A stretch of DNA of 64,000 nucleotides from Methanobacterium subterraneum (GCF_002813695.1 NZ_CP017768.1:2164501-2228500), one strand, 5' to 3'. Positions 17,715-32,224 are shown, counted from the first letter of the stretch. The notes: a model not told the origin generated them from the letters alone. A program made the numbers and translations.

Positions 17715-20243
17715 TTATTTTCCTAACCGCTCTGATCCCCAGACTGCGGCAGCAATGCTGTCACGTGCCAGGTACAATATGGTTGCGGCAACAGCCACCA
17801 TTAAAGCTCCTAAAATCCAGAATAATATTCCAGAATCTGAGGAAGCAGATTCGGTTCCAGGTACAGTAGTAGCAGTGCTGGCTGCTGGTATTGGTAAACC
17901 TGGAGCAATATTGGCTGCAGATGATCCCTGATCTTGTAGGGTGCTGGTGGATGTGAATCCGCCAATAAATCCAGATAACTGCTGTCCCAGGCTGCTTCCC
18001 TGCCCATTTCCACCAGGAATTACTGGGGTTGGTGTGGGGGTAGGTGTAGGGGTGGGTATCACGAAGTTTTTGATGAAATCTGCTGGATCTCCACCGGCAG
18101 CAACCATGTTGCTCAGATCACTCTGAGTTAGGGGTATGGTTCGGACCACGCTAAATGCGGTCTGAACTGTACTGTATAATGCTTTACCAGGGAAAGCCTG
18201 GTCAAGGTACCAGATAGCCCAGTACATGGTTTTGTAGTAGTTGCTGTTGCCTGGTTGTAACTGGTTGATAACCGCAGTGTTCAGGTCCAGGAGCATTGCT
18301 TCACCAGTGTTGGTTGCAGTATTCCATCGTACAAATATACCTGCCGCACTGTTTTCAGTGGAGTATCTAAGCCCAGTGGTGTAGTAGGTTCCCTGTGCAG
18401 CGGATAATCCCAGACTGTCAATTAGAACCTGTTCTTTGCAGTGTGCGGTTATTGCCAGGTAGGTGTAGATATCGTTTGCACTTAATGGTAAGTTGTTTTT
18501 GACGTAGTCGGCAATGATATAACCTTGGGTAAGTCCTGAACCAGGACAACCTCCGCTAATTGCTGATTTTAAGAAGGCGTAAGGCATTCCATAGGACCAC
18601 TGGTTAGCCAAGCTCACCAGGTAATAATCCTGCTGCGCAGAGTCTGGTATACTGTATGTGTAGGCATTGTATACTGCTACAGATTTATCCCAACCTTCTG
18701 ATCCTGATCCACCTGCCAGATTAGCCCCGCTGATGTCGAAAACATCATAGGAAACACCATTGTAAACCACAGGTAATACTTCCAGAGTTTGGGTATTCTC
18801 ATTGTACTGAAGCAATACTGAATTCAGCTCCCCATTAGCACCTTTTTGAGTGAATAAGAACCATAAAGGTGTCCATATTCCTCTTTTGAGGCTGAACAGG
18901 TTATTTATAGTACTACCAGTCATGCTGATAATTCCATCTAAGGCTCCCAGTGTCCCCTGGTTGTCCAGAAGACTGTACCCTGCTGAGGTTATAACCAGTA
19001 GGTTGGAATCTCCGTTGTTGAATCCCAGTAATCCCTGGGCTATTTGGGCTGCTTGAGAACCGATAGCTTCCATTGTTGCGTAATTGTTACGGGGTAGAAT
19101 GTTCTGGTATTGGTAGTTGTGGGCGTAGTTAGGGAGATTGTTGATGTATGCCTTGTCAAACCCATGTCCGGGGTTGAAGATCACGTTGGTCCTGGTAGGG
19201 TCATTGGGGTCCATTACCGCTGTACCCCACAGGTAATCGAAATCGGCTTTGTTGATGGTGGCTAGCTTATCCACGGTAACCAGTGAACCTGGATCAGTTT
19301 TCATCTTGGCAAAGAGCCAGGTCATGTATTTGAGCTCACTTAAACTGCCACTTACCACGTTTATACCGGTTTGTGCTTTGAACTGGTTTAACAGGTTGGT
19401 GTTGTGTTTCATTAGTGCCAGAATACCGGTTTTGGTGTCCATATTCCATATGATGTAGACGTTTTCGTTGGGATCACCATTATTGAGTGCTTGGTAGTTG
19501 TAAACCTGTGATGATCCGCTTCCAACCCATTTTAAAGGTACCACATCCAATATGGTCATGGGGATGTCATCGTCTCCAGCACCAGGACTAACCATTACAT
19601 GGTAGGATTGCTGGCTGTTGGCCAGTGGGAAATTTTCATAAAAGCTCTTTGAGGATACATAACCTGTTAAGAGCCCTTCAGAAACTCCACTGGTACCTGC
19701 AACTTTCAGAAGATCACTGGGCGCTCCATTTGCCCACAAATTGGCAATGGCTGTTATATCAAATGCGTTGTTGCCCAGAGCGGCTTTTATGGTGTTCCAG
19801 TTGGATTCAGCCATGTTCTCTGCGATGTAAACTGTTGCGCCTGAAGTTAGTGTGCCATCAGAGTTAACCAGGAACCGTTTGGCTAAAAGTACGTTGTTTT
19901 CTTTGGTTACAAATGTATATTCCAGGGGGTCGTTAGGTTTGTTTAGTATTACCAAGTTTCCTTTACCATAGGTTACCTGCTGGTCTGGGTTTAGGGGTGC
20001 GGTGGTATCAACCACTGCTTGTTGTCCACCTTCGGTACTGTCACCGTTTAGTTCTGCTGCACCGGCATTGGTTATTACTAGTGTTCCATCGGCAGAAGTG
20101 AATCCTAATTGTGCGTCTGCAATTGCATTCTGCGTTGCCTCTTGTCCTAAGTTATAACTTTCATTTTCAGCAGCTGTTGCTGCTCCACAAATGGTCAAAG
20201 TGAATACAAATGCTAGCGTTAGTAATATAGCTGTGTTTTTCAC
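17715..20243 (-). CDS. Large secreted FmdE-like surface protein with whole-length internal duplication
   Basis: 842 residues from a GTG at 20243, supported by GGAGGTG upstream. Signal peptide 1-25; two homologous halves (about 47-345 and 407-715); a Thr-Pro repeat linker (about 729-740); C-terminal helix (about 806-826). Matching pairs include TLVITNAG/LLVITSAG, IANLWANGAPSDLLKVA/LANQWSYGMPYAFLKSA and IIWNMDTKTG/VRWNTATNTG. The second half has Cys566 in GGCPGSGLTQGY and His601-Cys602 in AHCKEQ, resembling the CPG and metal-ligand pattern of FmdE, a protein of the molybdenum formylmethanofuran dehydrogenase operon; the first half has lost them. It is outside the cell and has a ModE-like box at its promoter. 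Function unknown; possible metal or oxyanion binding (inference). Confidence 0.75.
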   Translation of the reverse strand: MKNTAILLTLAFVFTLTICGAATAAENESYNLGQEATQNAIADAQLGFTSADGTLVITNAGAAELNGDSTEGGQQAVVDTTAPLNPDQQVTYGKGNLVILNKPNDPLEYTFVTKENNVLLAKRFLVNSDGTLTSGATVYIAENMAESNWNTIKAALGNNAFDITAIANLWANGAPSDLLKVAGTSGVSEGLLTGYVSSKSFYENFPLANSQQSYHVMVSPGAGDDDIPMTILDVVPLKWVGSGSSQVYNYQALNNGDPNENVYIIWNMDTKTGILALMKHNTNLLNQFKAQTGINVVSGSLSELKYMTWLFAKMKTDPGSLVTVDKLATINKADFDYLWGTAVMDPNDPTRTNVIFNPGHGFDKAYINNLPNYAHNYQYQNILPRNNYATMEAIGSQAAQIAQGLLGFNNGDSNLLVITSAGYSLLDNQGTLGALDGIISMTGSTINNLFSLKRGIWTPLWFLFTQKGANGELNSVLLQYNENTQTLEVLPVVYNGVSYDVFDISGANLAGGSGSEGWDKSVAVYNAYTYSIPDSAQQDYYLVSLANQWSYGMPYAFLKSAISGGCPGSGLTQGYIIADYVKNNLPLSANDIYTYLAITAHCKEQVLIDSLGLSAAQGTYYTTGLRYSTENSAAGIFVRWNTATNTGEAMLLDLNTAVINQLQPGNSNYYKTMYWAIWYLDQAFPGKALYSTVQTAFSVVRTIPLTQSDLSNMVAAGGDPADFIKNFVIPTPTPTPTPTPVIPGGNGQGSSLGQQLSGFIGGFTSTSTLQDQGSSAANIAPGLPIPAASTATTVPGTESASSDSGILFWILGALMVAVAATILYLARDSIAAAVWGSERLGK

Positions 20244-20288
20244 TTTTTCACCTCCATTTAATTTTTGTTATGTAAAACAAGATTTAAC

Positions 20289-20310
20289 GAATTATATATA
20301 AATACATATC
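20289..20310 (-). promoter_or_regulatory. ModE-like palindrome E with TATA box
   Basis: The right arm CATATC (20305-20310) followed by G is perfect; the left arm GAATTA (20289-20294), preceded by C, matches only in part. The spacer gives TATA box ATTTATATATAA on the minus strand, predicting a start near 20272 and a leader of about 29 bases for the 842-residue surface protein. It is the weakest of the six boxes. Confidence 0.5.
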
Positions 20311-20765
20311 GATAATATAAAATTTTGAATAAATCTTGTTTTGATCTTTTAATTTAAAATAAAGATCAAAAAATCAATTTTAACGAACTGTACTAAAATA
20401 CAGTTCATTAATGAGAAGGGTTTATTATAATACAAACTGGATTTAAAGCCGAAAAACTTTATTAGAAGAAAATAATATTATTTTTTGGCAGTGATCCGCT
20501 GATTTAGAGTTTAATCCAAAATAAGAAAAAATACTTTCACGGTTAATTTTTTTCAGAATTATCTTTTTTATGATAAATTTTACCTGTTGGTTAAATTTGG
20601 ATAAACTTAATTTAGAGGATTTTTTATAGTTCTTGTTATTTAAGTACTTGATAAAAATGGAATTTGGCGAAACTATTTTTTAAAGGAGCTAAAAAAAGAA
20701 AAAAAAGAAAGGAGGAAGAAAATAAATTTTGGAACACTGTAAATTATTTGATATTTTTTTTAAGG
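20311..20765. repeat. Intergenic region with two perfect or near-perfect hairpins
   Basis: Region between the polyferredoxin stop and the surface-protein promoter. TTGATCTTT (20341-20349) pairs with AAAGATCAA (20361-20369). GAACTGTA (20385-20392) pairs with TACAGTTC (20399-20406) around a six-base loop, and the stem extends as TAA/TTA past one mismatch. They could be terminators of the ferredoxin operon, an upstream operator or a small RNA; the sequence does not decide. No coding region is supported here. Confidence 0.55.
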
Positions 20766-21770
<1,005 letters not shown>

Positions 21771-21774
21771 GTTA

Positions 21775-21966
21775 TCATCCTTTGCTTATGGCCTGATTTG
21801 GGCAGTTCTGAATGCATAAATCACAGTCATCACAGTTTTCTGGAACTAAAACCAGTTCACCGTCAACTTCTTTAAGTGCACCCTGTTCACAGAGTTTTAT
21901 ACATAATCCTTCACCGGGACAGTCTTTAATTTGACCACATTTTTCCATGTCAATGACTACAACCAT
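21775..21966 (-). CDS. Small FwdG-like two-cluster ferredoxin
   Basis: 63 residues from the ATG at 21966; an in-frame GTG at 21975 is too close to the GGGAAG ribosome site. The second motif is regular (CDDCDLCIQNCP); the first is unusual, CGQIKDCPGEGLCIKLC, with an extra spaced Cys. It probably carries two [4Fe-4S] clusters and hands electrons to the polyferredoxin encoded next. FwdG is about 80 residues, so this is a short or divergent relative. It is the first gene behind the ModE-like box at 22004-22027, with a leader of only about 20 bases. Confidence 0.75.
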   Translation of the reverse strand: MVVVIDMEKCGQIKDCPGEGLCIKLCEQGALKEVDGELVLVPENCDDCDLCIQNCPNQAISKG

Positions 21967-22003
21967 AAACTTCACTTCCCTTGCTTTACTATAATCAGAT
22001 TAA

Positions 22004-22027
22004 CGATATGTATATATAAACATATCG
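22004..22027 (-). promoter_or_regulatory. ModE-like palindrome F, best copy, with TATA box
   Basis: CGATATG (22004-22010), ten bases, CATATCG (22021-22027): a perfect 7-bp inverted repeat over 24 bp. The spacer reads TTTATATATA on the minus strand, a strong archaeal TATA box, predicting a start near 21990. Its CG-N-TAT...ATA-N-CG ends and 24-bp length fit my recollection of bacterial and archaeal ModE boxes. Confidence 0.75.
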
Positions 22028-22221
22028 ATTTTGTTTTGGATTATTGTGGGATTGGAATATTGGCAAAATTGAAAAATGGAATATAAATGTGGAAATAAAT
22101 GAATAAAAAGGAATAAAAATAGTAAAAAATTAGAGTTTCGGATTATTTTCCCAATTTAAAATACTCTTAAAGTCCAGTTGGATTGGATACATGAAAGCTA
22201 AAAAATTTAAAGAAAATAAAG

Positions 22222-22503
22222 TTATTCATCCTTTGCTTCCAGGGTGCAGCACATACCATCGGGACATTCATGCTCCAGCTCCACCAGATGTTCTTTCAGT
22301 TTAGAAACATCAATAGTGCTTAAACCCTTGATCATTTCGCTATCGATTTCTATTTGGATGACTCCATCATTATTGTTAACAACTTTTCCTGGAATGTAAC
22401 ATCTTCCCAGGGATAATCTAACAGTATCGCCTGGTTTAACTTCTTCTTCAATGTAATGGCAGATTTCATCGCAGGTAGCACAAACATTTTTATTTTTTTT
22501 CAT
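22222..22503 (-). CDS. Small Cys-rich protein of unknown function
   Basis: 93 residues from the ATG at 22503, with GGTGAT upstream; a GTG one codon earlier is possible. N-terminal CATCDEIC and C-terminal CPDGMCC could bind a metal or cluster, flanking a small beta-rich centre (VRLSLGRCYIPGKVVNNNDGVIQIEIDSE) that resembles an SH3/PRC-like barrel. It is upstream of and co-oriented with the ferredoxin pair, but that pair has its own promoter. Family not recognised. Confidence 0.6.
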   Translation of the reverse strand: MKKNKNVCATCDEICHYIEEEVKPGDTVRLSLGRCYIPGKVVNNNDGVIQIEIDSEMIKGLSTIDVSKLKEHLVELEHECPDGMCCTLEAKDE

Positions 22504-22786
22504 CACATCACCTATTCAATTATTTTTATATTGATCTTTTATAACATCAAATTTGTGTTGTTGGGGTTAGTGTATTACATCTTGATATAGATGGATGAAC
22601 CTTCCCCCTATTAAATGAATTTCACCTATCAAAATGAACCTTCATCAATTAATGAGCCTTCCCTTTTAAAAGTTGGACTAAAAATTTCAGATAAAAACAA
22701 TTGGAGAAATTATTTGGTAATGGATTTAATAATGGATAACTTGGTTTAATATGGTGAAAATTATAAAACACTATTAAATTCACCAA

Positions 22787-24475
<1,689 letters not shown>

Positions 24476-24731
24476 CGATTCACCATTCTCCCTAATTTTA
24501 ATTTCAAGTAAACGTTTCCATTTTAAGGAAAATCAATTGACTTCTTTTATAAGAATTATAGTTTCCTTTATGAATAGTAGTAATTTAATCCAGTTATTAA
24601 TTTAAGAATGTTAGTTCTAATTATTGGGATTGATTTTAAATACTTATGGTTAAAATCGGATGGGAAACTTCTAAATATCAATGTAAGTATGAGGAGAAAA
24701 TAAAAGGAATAAAAGAAATAATGGGGGGGTT

Positions 24732-26060
<1,329 letters not shown>

Positions 26061-26061
26061 T

Positions 26062-26122
<61 letters not shown>

Positions 26123-26228
26123 TTGGAAGGGGGTATTGATATTACGTTCATTAAAATTACAATTTTTAAGATATTTTCATCATGAAATAGGAAATAAATG
26201 AACTAAAATTTAAAAAAAATCTATGTTA

Positions 26229-26981
26229 TCAAAAACGAACCACTGAAAATGATTCTTCCTTCATCAAATCAAACATTAATACACATGGGGCCATTATGGG
26301 ACTTCCTTTACCTGTAATAATTTTCACAACTTCAAAGGCCTGAAGGCATCCCACGATGTTGGGTACCGGCCCAATGACTGGTGGAACCTCTTTAGAAAGA
26401 TTTGATACTTGTTCAACGATTTCATCAGTTAATTCTTTCCCGTGTGATGGTAATTTAAATAAATCTTCATATTTAGGTGTGGAACGGTTGAAAACAGTAA
26501 TCTGACCCATTGTGCCGTGTATGGCTCCGTGGACGAAGGGAATATCTAATTTTTCAGTGCATCTGCTGATTATTATACGGGTTAAAAGGTTGTCCAGGGC
26601 ATCAACCACGATTTGACTGCCCTTTAATATTTCCAAAACGTTTTTATCAGTTAACTCCTCATTGAATACTTCAACCTCTACCGAAGGATTTAAAGATTCA
26701 AGTCTTTCTTTAGTTACATGTGTTTTTTGCATTCCCACACTTTCTAAACTGCTCATGAGCTGCCGGTTGATGTTGGAAATTTCAAAAACATCTTTATCAA
26801 CGATTTTAAGTTTTCCAAATCCCATTCTGGCCAGCATCTCAGTGGTGGCTCCACCAATTCCCCCACAACCAACAACAGTAATCAGAGAGTTTAAAAGCTT
26901 GACCTGGTCCTCTTTAGTGATGATTCCCTTCTGCCGGTCTAATATTTCCCAGTAAGTTTCTTTATTGTATTCAGTGGCCAT
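26229..26981 (-). CDS. MoeB/ThiF/HesA-family E1-like adenylyltransferase
   Basis: 250 residues. It adenylates the C-terminal Gly of a small ubiquitin-like sulfur carrier (MoaD, ThiS or SAMP) in molybdopterin, thiamine or tRNA thiolation. Seen: nucleotide motif VVGCGGIGGATTEMLARMG, acidic IVDKDVFEISNINRQ, and the DALDNLLTR segment. There is no CxxC zinc pair in the C-terminal half, unlike many MoeB proteins. The nearby nif and Mo genes make molybdopterin work plausible; thiamine is also possible. TATATAAC at about 27036-27041 on the minus strand is a likely promoter. Confidence 0.8.
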   Translation of the reverse strand: MATEYNKETYWEILDRQKGIITKEDQVKLLNSLITVVGCGGIGGATTEMLARMGFGKLKIVDKDVFEISNINRQLMSSLESVGMQKTHVTKERLESLNPSVEVEVFNEELTDKNVLEILKGSQIVVDALDNLLTRIIISRCTEKLDIPFVHGAIHGTMGQITVFNRSTPKYEDLFKLPSHGKELTDEIVEQVSNLSKEVPPVIGPVPNIVGCLQAFEVVKIITGKGSPIMAPCVLMFDLMKEESFSVVRF

Positions 26982-27068
26982 AAATACACCAGATTGCTCA
27001 TAACCTTAATATAATCATTAATTATTTCCAGTTATATATTTTTAGTCTGGTGTTGTTTTATTTTAATG

Positions 27069-27145
27069 TTTTTGTAGTTCTGTGGGGATTATTTTTTTAA
27101 GAAGAGAATTAAAGTTAGTTGAATCCCCACAAAAAACTACAAAAT
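27069..27145. repeat. Long imperfect inverted repeat (possible hairpin or MITE remnant)
   Basis: The left arm 27074-27090 (GTAGTTCTGTGGGGATT) pairs with the right arm 27122-27140 (AATCCCCACAAAAAACTAC), with a two-base bulge and extra T/A pairs outside. The loop is about 31 bases. It lies upstream of the promoter of the E1-like gene and 40 bases outside the IS left end. It does not match the IS ends. Confidence 0.7.
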
Positions 27146-27179
27146 ATTAAATTCAATAAATTAATACTTGTTTCAATAA

Positions 27180-28167
27180 AAACGTTTACGCTCATATCCC
27201 CATATTAGTGCAAAGGTTTATGTGAGGTTAGTGCCATATTATAATGTATGAAATCCGAAAATTTAGTTCCAAAATTGTTTGTTCCAGATGAAGAAAAGGC
27301 CATGGATTTTTTACGACATGTGAGGTGGTCTAGTGGAGTTTATTGTCCGGTGTGCAAATCTTTTGAAGTTTATAATCGGGGTGTTCAGGGTAAATCACGG
27401 CGCTATTCTTGCAATAGTTGTGGATTGAATTTTAGTGACCTTACTGGAACGGTATTTGCCAATAAAAAGCTTCCTGTGGGTGAGATATTTTATATCATTA
27501 TGAATTTGGATAAAAAAAGTGTTCAAAGGCTTTCAGATGAGTTAGGTCATAAGTGGGATAGTGTTTATCGTGTAGCGCATGAATTTAGAGAAAGTTTGAT
27601 GGATAAATCCACGGATCCTGTTTTGAAGGGTGATGTGGAAATAGATGAGATGTATCAATCTGCAGGTGAAAAGGGTTTAAAAAAACTATCCAAGGACTAG
27701 AGGACTTAAATTAAGGGGAAGGGGAACTTGGAAAAAAGATAAACCGCCAATTATTACTGTAGTGGAAAGAGGAACGCGAAATACAATATTAATGGTAGAA
27801 AAGAATCTTTCTAAGGATTTAATTCGGGAAAAAATAGATAAGCATTGTAATGAACCTATAAGGTTATTTACTGATGATTATACTATATACTTTGGTTTAG
27901 AAGGCCATTCAAAGGTTAAAGAACATCACATAATCAAACATTCAGAAAAAGAATATGCTGATGGTGAAAATCACGTTAATAATTGTGAAAACAGACATTC
28001 GCTCTTAAGGCAATATTTAAGAATATTTAGAGGGGTTTCAAAGAAAAAACTGAATACTTATGTTAAATTCTTCCAATTTACTTTCAATAAAGGGGTAAAT
28101 TGGTTTGGAAATGCAATCCAATTAATATTAAATAATTGCACTAATACCGGGAGATGAGCGAACGTTT
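27180..28167 (+). mobile_element. IS1595-like insertion sequence with terminal inverted repeats
   Basis: About 988 bp. The left end (27180-27213) begins AAACGTTTACGCTCAT and the right end (28136-28167) reads, inverted, AAACGTTCGCTCATCTCCC. Both continue into TATTAGTGCAA, so roughly 28 of 34 positions pair. The only gene is the transposase in two frames. I could not identify an 8-bp target duplication (left TTCAATAA, right AAAATAAT), so the insertion may be old. It lies between the E1-like gene and tRNA-Met. Confidence 0.88.
27248..28157 (+). pseudogene. IS1595-like transposase split by a +1 frame change
   Basis: The first part (27248-27700, 150 residues) has an N-terminal zinc ribbon (CPVCKS, YSCNSCGLNFSDLTGT) and the first catalytic acidic motif VEIDEMY. 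The second part continues in the next frame from about 27697 (YPRTRGLKLRGRGTWKK) through TDDYTIYFG to HVNNCENRHSLLRQY, stopping at 28157. The frame change falls at an A7 run, TTTAAAAAAACTATCC. It is either a disabled gene or recoding; the A7-C sequence does not make a standard -1 slip because +1 is required. Confidence 0.85.
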
Positions 28168-28230
28168 AAAATAATTAATTACCAATTGGATTAATATTAT
28201 TCAACAAATACCTTTTTAAAAGTTAAAATA

Positions 28231-28345
<115 letters not shown>

Positions 28346-28455
28346 GCTTATATGCTGTTCATTCTCATCTAATTTAAAGTTTTCTATAGCAGGAGTATTA
28401 TAATTATCCATAACACTTTTCTTGGAAATTTTATTCAAAATATATGTGGTCATAA

Positions 28456-29355
28456 ATGGTAAAACTTTTAGACATGATTACCAATGGTAAAGTATGTAGT
28501 TGTGAAATATTAGAGGTGTTGAAGGTGGATGAACATGTTATGGAGGCTCTTGGAAAGGCAAAAGTGATTATAAAGGGAGGTAAAGTGGTCGACATTGGAG
28601 AACCCCTGATTGATTACTGTCCTTTGTTCCATAAATACAGGGGAATAGAAAAACTCACTCCTCAAGTAATTAAAGAGAACATGGAGTTTCGTATTGATGA
28701 TTTTGGTATGTGCACCGGTCAAAGGAAAATGAAGATGGCTGATTTCCTTTCCTTCGGTATATCAGAAACATTAGGCACATTGCTGGATGAAAAAGTCATC
28801 CAGTGTGCAGTGATAGTATGTGAAGGATGTGGCACAGTAATTGTGGAGGACCCAGAACTGGTGCAGGGAATAGGTGGCAGAATTTCTGGAATAATTAGCA
28901 CCAGCCCCATAAATGAAGTAATCAATGTTGTGGGTAGTAATAAAGTACTAAACCCGGAAAATGCCCAAATTAATCAAGTTAAAGGGGTTATTAAAGCTAT
29001 TAGGGATGGTTACACTAAAATTGGCGTGACTGTGGCTTCTGCAGAGGATGCGGGTAAGATTCGGGAAATTGAAAGTGAGAATAAAGATGTAGAAATATAT
29101 ATATTCACAGTTCACACCACTGGTCTTTCATTTAAGGATGCCGAATCCCTCTTTGAAGATGCGGATGTGATCACTGCCTGTGCATCACTGCAGTTAAGAA
29201 AAATTGCGGAAAAAAAGGATGTATTCTCTGTTGGAGCGTCAATACCTATTTACGCAGCCAGTGAGGATGGTGAAAAGTTCCTTAAAATGAGAATAGAAAA
29301 AATTGGTGGATTAAAGGATAAAAAAGATGCTAAAATTCCGAATCCTTTAATTTAA
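28456..29355 (+). CDS. Methanogenesis marker protein 8 (DUF2099)
   Basis: 299 residues of a family found in methanogens with an unclear role, thought to be tied to methyl-coenzyme M reductase or methanogenic metabolism. Cys-bearing segments include TNGKVCSCEIL, IDYCPLFHKY, FGMCTGQRKM and VCEGCGTVIVEDPELVQGIGGR, followed by a Rossmann-like C-terminal part. Upstream AAAATATATG may be the TATA box. Monocistronic, divergent from tRNA-Met. Confidence 0.85.
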   Translation: MVKLLDMITNGKVCSCEILEVLKVDEHVMEALGKAKVIIKGGKVVDIGEPLIDYCPLFHKYRGIEKLTPQVIKENMEFRIDDFGMCTGQRKMKMADFLSFGISETLGTLLDEKVIQCAVIVCEGCGTVIVEDPELVQGIGGRISGIISTSPINEVINVVGSNKVLNPENAQINQVKGVIKAIRDGYTKIGVTVASAEDAGKIREIESENKDVEIYIFTVHTTGLSFKDAESLFEDADVITACASLQLRKIAEKKDVFSVGASIPIYAASEDGEKFLKMRIEKIGGLKDKKDAKIPNPLI

Positions 29356-29466
29356 GGTTATGATAATCATTTATATGTCCATCAGGATTGGTGGTACGAT
29401 TTATCACAGAATATTACAAGATAAAGAGATAATTAATTCAAGGAACAATTTCAGGATGTCATTGAA

Positions 29467-29847
29467 TCATTCTCCGGAATCTGCCAGTGCACGGATCAGT
29501 GAGCTCTGGGTTATGAGCCCTACTAAATTACCATCTTCCACTACTGGGATTCTCTGGTAACCCTTATCAGCCATTATTCGGGTAATAACCATTATAGGAG
29601 TTTCTTTATCCACTACCTCTAGATTTTTGCTCATTAAATCCCCCACTTTCAGGCCGAGAGATTCTCCCCCTGCTAATAAAACATCTCGGTGGGTTATTAT
29701 TCCCACCAACTGTTTTTCATCCACTACTGGCAGGCCTCCCACATTGCAGCGCATCATCTTCAGTTTGGCAGCCGCTACCAAGTCATTGGGGGAGGTAACA
29801 TGCACTTCCTGAATCATGATATCCTGAGCATGCAGTTTTTTTATCAT
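29467..29847 (-). CDS. CBS-domain pair protein
   Basis: 126 residues from the ATG at 29847 (MIKKLHAQDIMIQEV). In-frame sequence upstream to 30009 overlaps thiC and does not look like protein. Two CBS motifs (about 8-60 and 70-125: GGLPVVDEKQLVGIITHRDV, YQRIPVVEDGNLVGLIT) form a Bateman module that binds adenine nucleotides. It is divergent from thiC with under 50 bases between starts, so shared control is possible. The target is not identifiable. Confidence 0.85.
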   Translation of the reverse strand: MIKKLHAQDIMIQEVHVTSPNDLVAAAKLKMMRCNVGGLPVVDEKQLVGIITHRDVLLAGGESLGLKVGDLMSKNLEVVDKETPIMVITRIMADKGYQRIPVVEDGNLVGLITQSSLIRALADSGE

Positions 29848-29895
29848 AATATTTAATTCAGAACTACTTCCTAATATAAACATGAGGGATGAAAA

Positions 29896-31170
<1,275 letters not shown>

Positions 31171-31307
31171 CATTTAATAAAATATTATATTTTAGTGGTT
31201 TGGTCAGTTTATTAATACATCATGAAACATAATTAAAGATGGAATTACAATGAATTTGGGCCTGATCCAGATGGATAACTTTAATGATATCTAAAGGAGG
31301 AAATCAA

Positions 31308-31582
<275 letters not shown>

Positions 31583-31586
<4 letters not shown>

Positions 31587-32092
31587 ACCCTGAGGATATC
31601 ACTGCAAATGATGTGAATACTTATTATGAAAAGTTAAAAGAAGATGCAAAGGCTTCTGGTTATCATCTGAATCCTGATGAATCATTCACCAAGGAACTTC
31701 TGGAAAGCATCCTCATAAATCAGGATCGTTATGGCTACGGAGCATGTCCCTGTCGACTGGCATCTGGAGTCAAAGAAGAAGACCTGGATATCATATGTCC
31801 CTGTGATTATCGTGATACTGACCTGGATGAATTCGGAGCATGTTACTGTGGGTTATACATCTCCAATGAAATACTCCAAGGTAAAAAAAAGTTAACTTCA
31901 ATACCCGAAAGAAGACCAGGACCTGGAGAACGCAAATCAACCAAAAAAATCACTCAAAAAAGATCTTTAGGTTCTCTATATCTTCCAGTGTGGAGATGTA
32001 AGGTTTGTGGGTATTTGTGTGCTCGTGAAGAACCTCCTGAAATATGTCCCATATGTAAAGTGGAAAAAGAAAGGTTTGAAAGGTTCATTTAA
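31583..32092 (+). CDS. Ferredoxin-thioredoxin reductase catalytic subunit fused to a rubredoxin-like domain
   Basis: 169 residues. The N-terminal part (about 1-110) has the FTR beta motif set CPC (ACPCRL), CPCDYRD and CYCGLYI, which holds a [4Fe-4S] cluster next to a redox disulfide. A Lys-rich linker leads to a C-terminal rubredoxin-like iron or zinc site (CKVCGYLC...CPICK, about 138-160). It would reduce the co-encoded glutaredoxin with electrons from ferredoxin; the rubredoxin domain may be the electron entry point (inference). Overlaps the glutaredoxin gene. Confidence 0.88.
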
Positions 32093-32203
32093 GATAAATG
32101 TTTTTAATAAACATTTAATCACTATTTATTAATAATAAAATTCTGCGTTATCCCACAATTTTAGGGTATAGCTGTTAATAATCAATTTTACTACTTATTA
32201 ACC

Positions 32204-32224
32204 ATATTTATATAGTGGCCACTA
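32204..32224 (+). promoter_or_regulatory. TATA box next to a 12-bp perfect palindrome
   Basis: ATATTTATATAG (32206-32215 region) reads as a TATA box, and TAGTGGCCACTA at 32213-32224 is a perfect 12-bp palindrome abutting it. It lies about 140 bases upstream of the FilR1-type regulator gene, so it is a candidate operator, perhaps autoregulatory, with a leader of about 115 bases. Nothing else recognisable lies in 32093-32362. Confidence 0.45.

Noticed and set aside
17978..18060. Tandem GGTGTGGGGGTAGG-like repeat on the plus strand as a DNA repeat element
   Set aside because: It encodes the Thr-Pro linker of the 842-residue surface protein, so it is a coding repeat.
27697..27720. Programmed -1 frameshift in the transposase
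   Set aside because: The downstream part is in the +1 frame; a -1 slip at the A7 run would hit a stop soon after.
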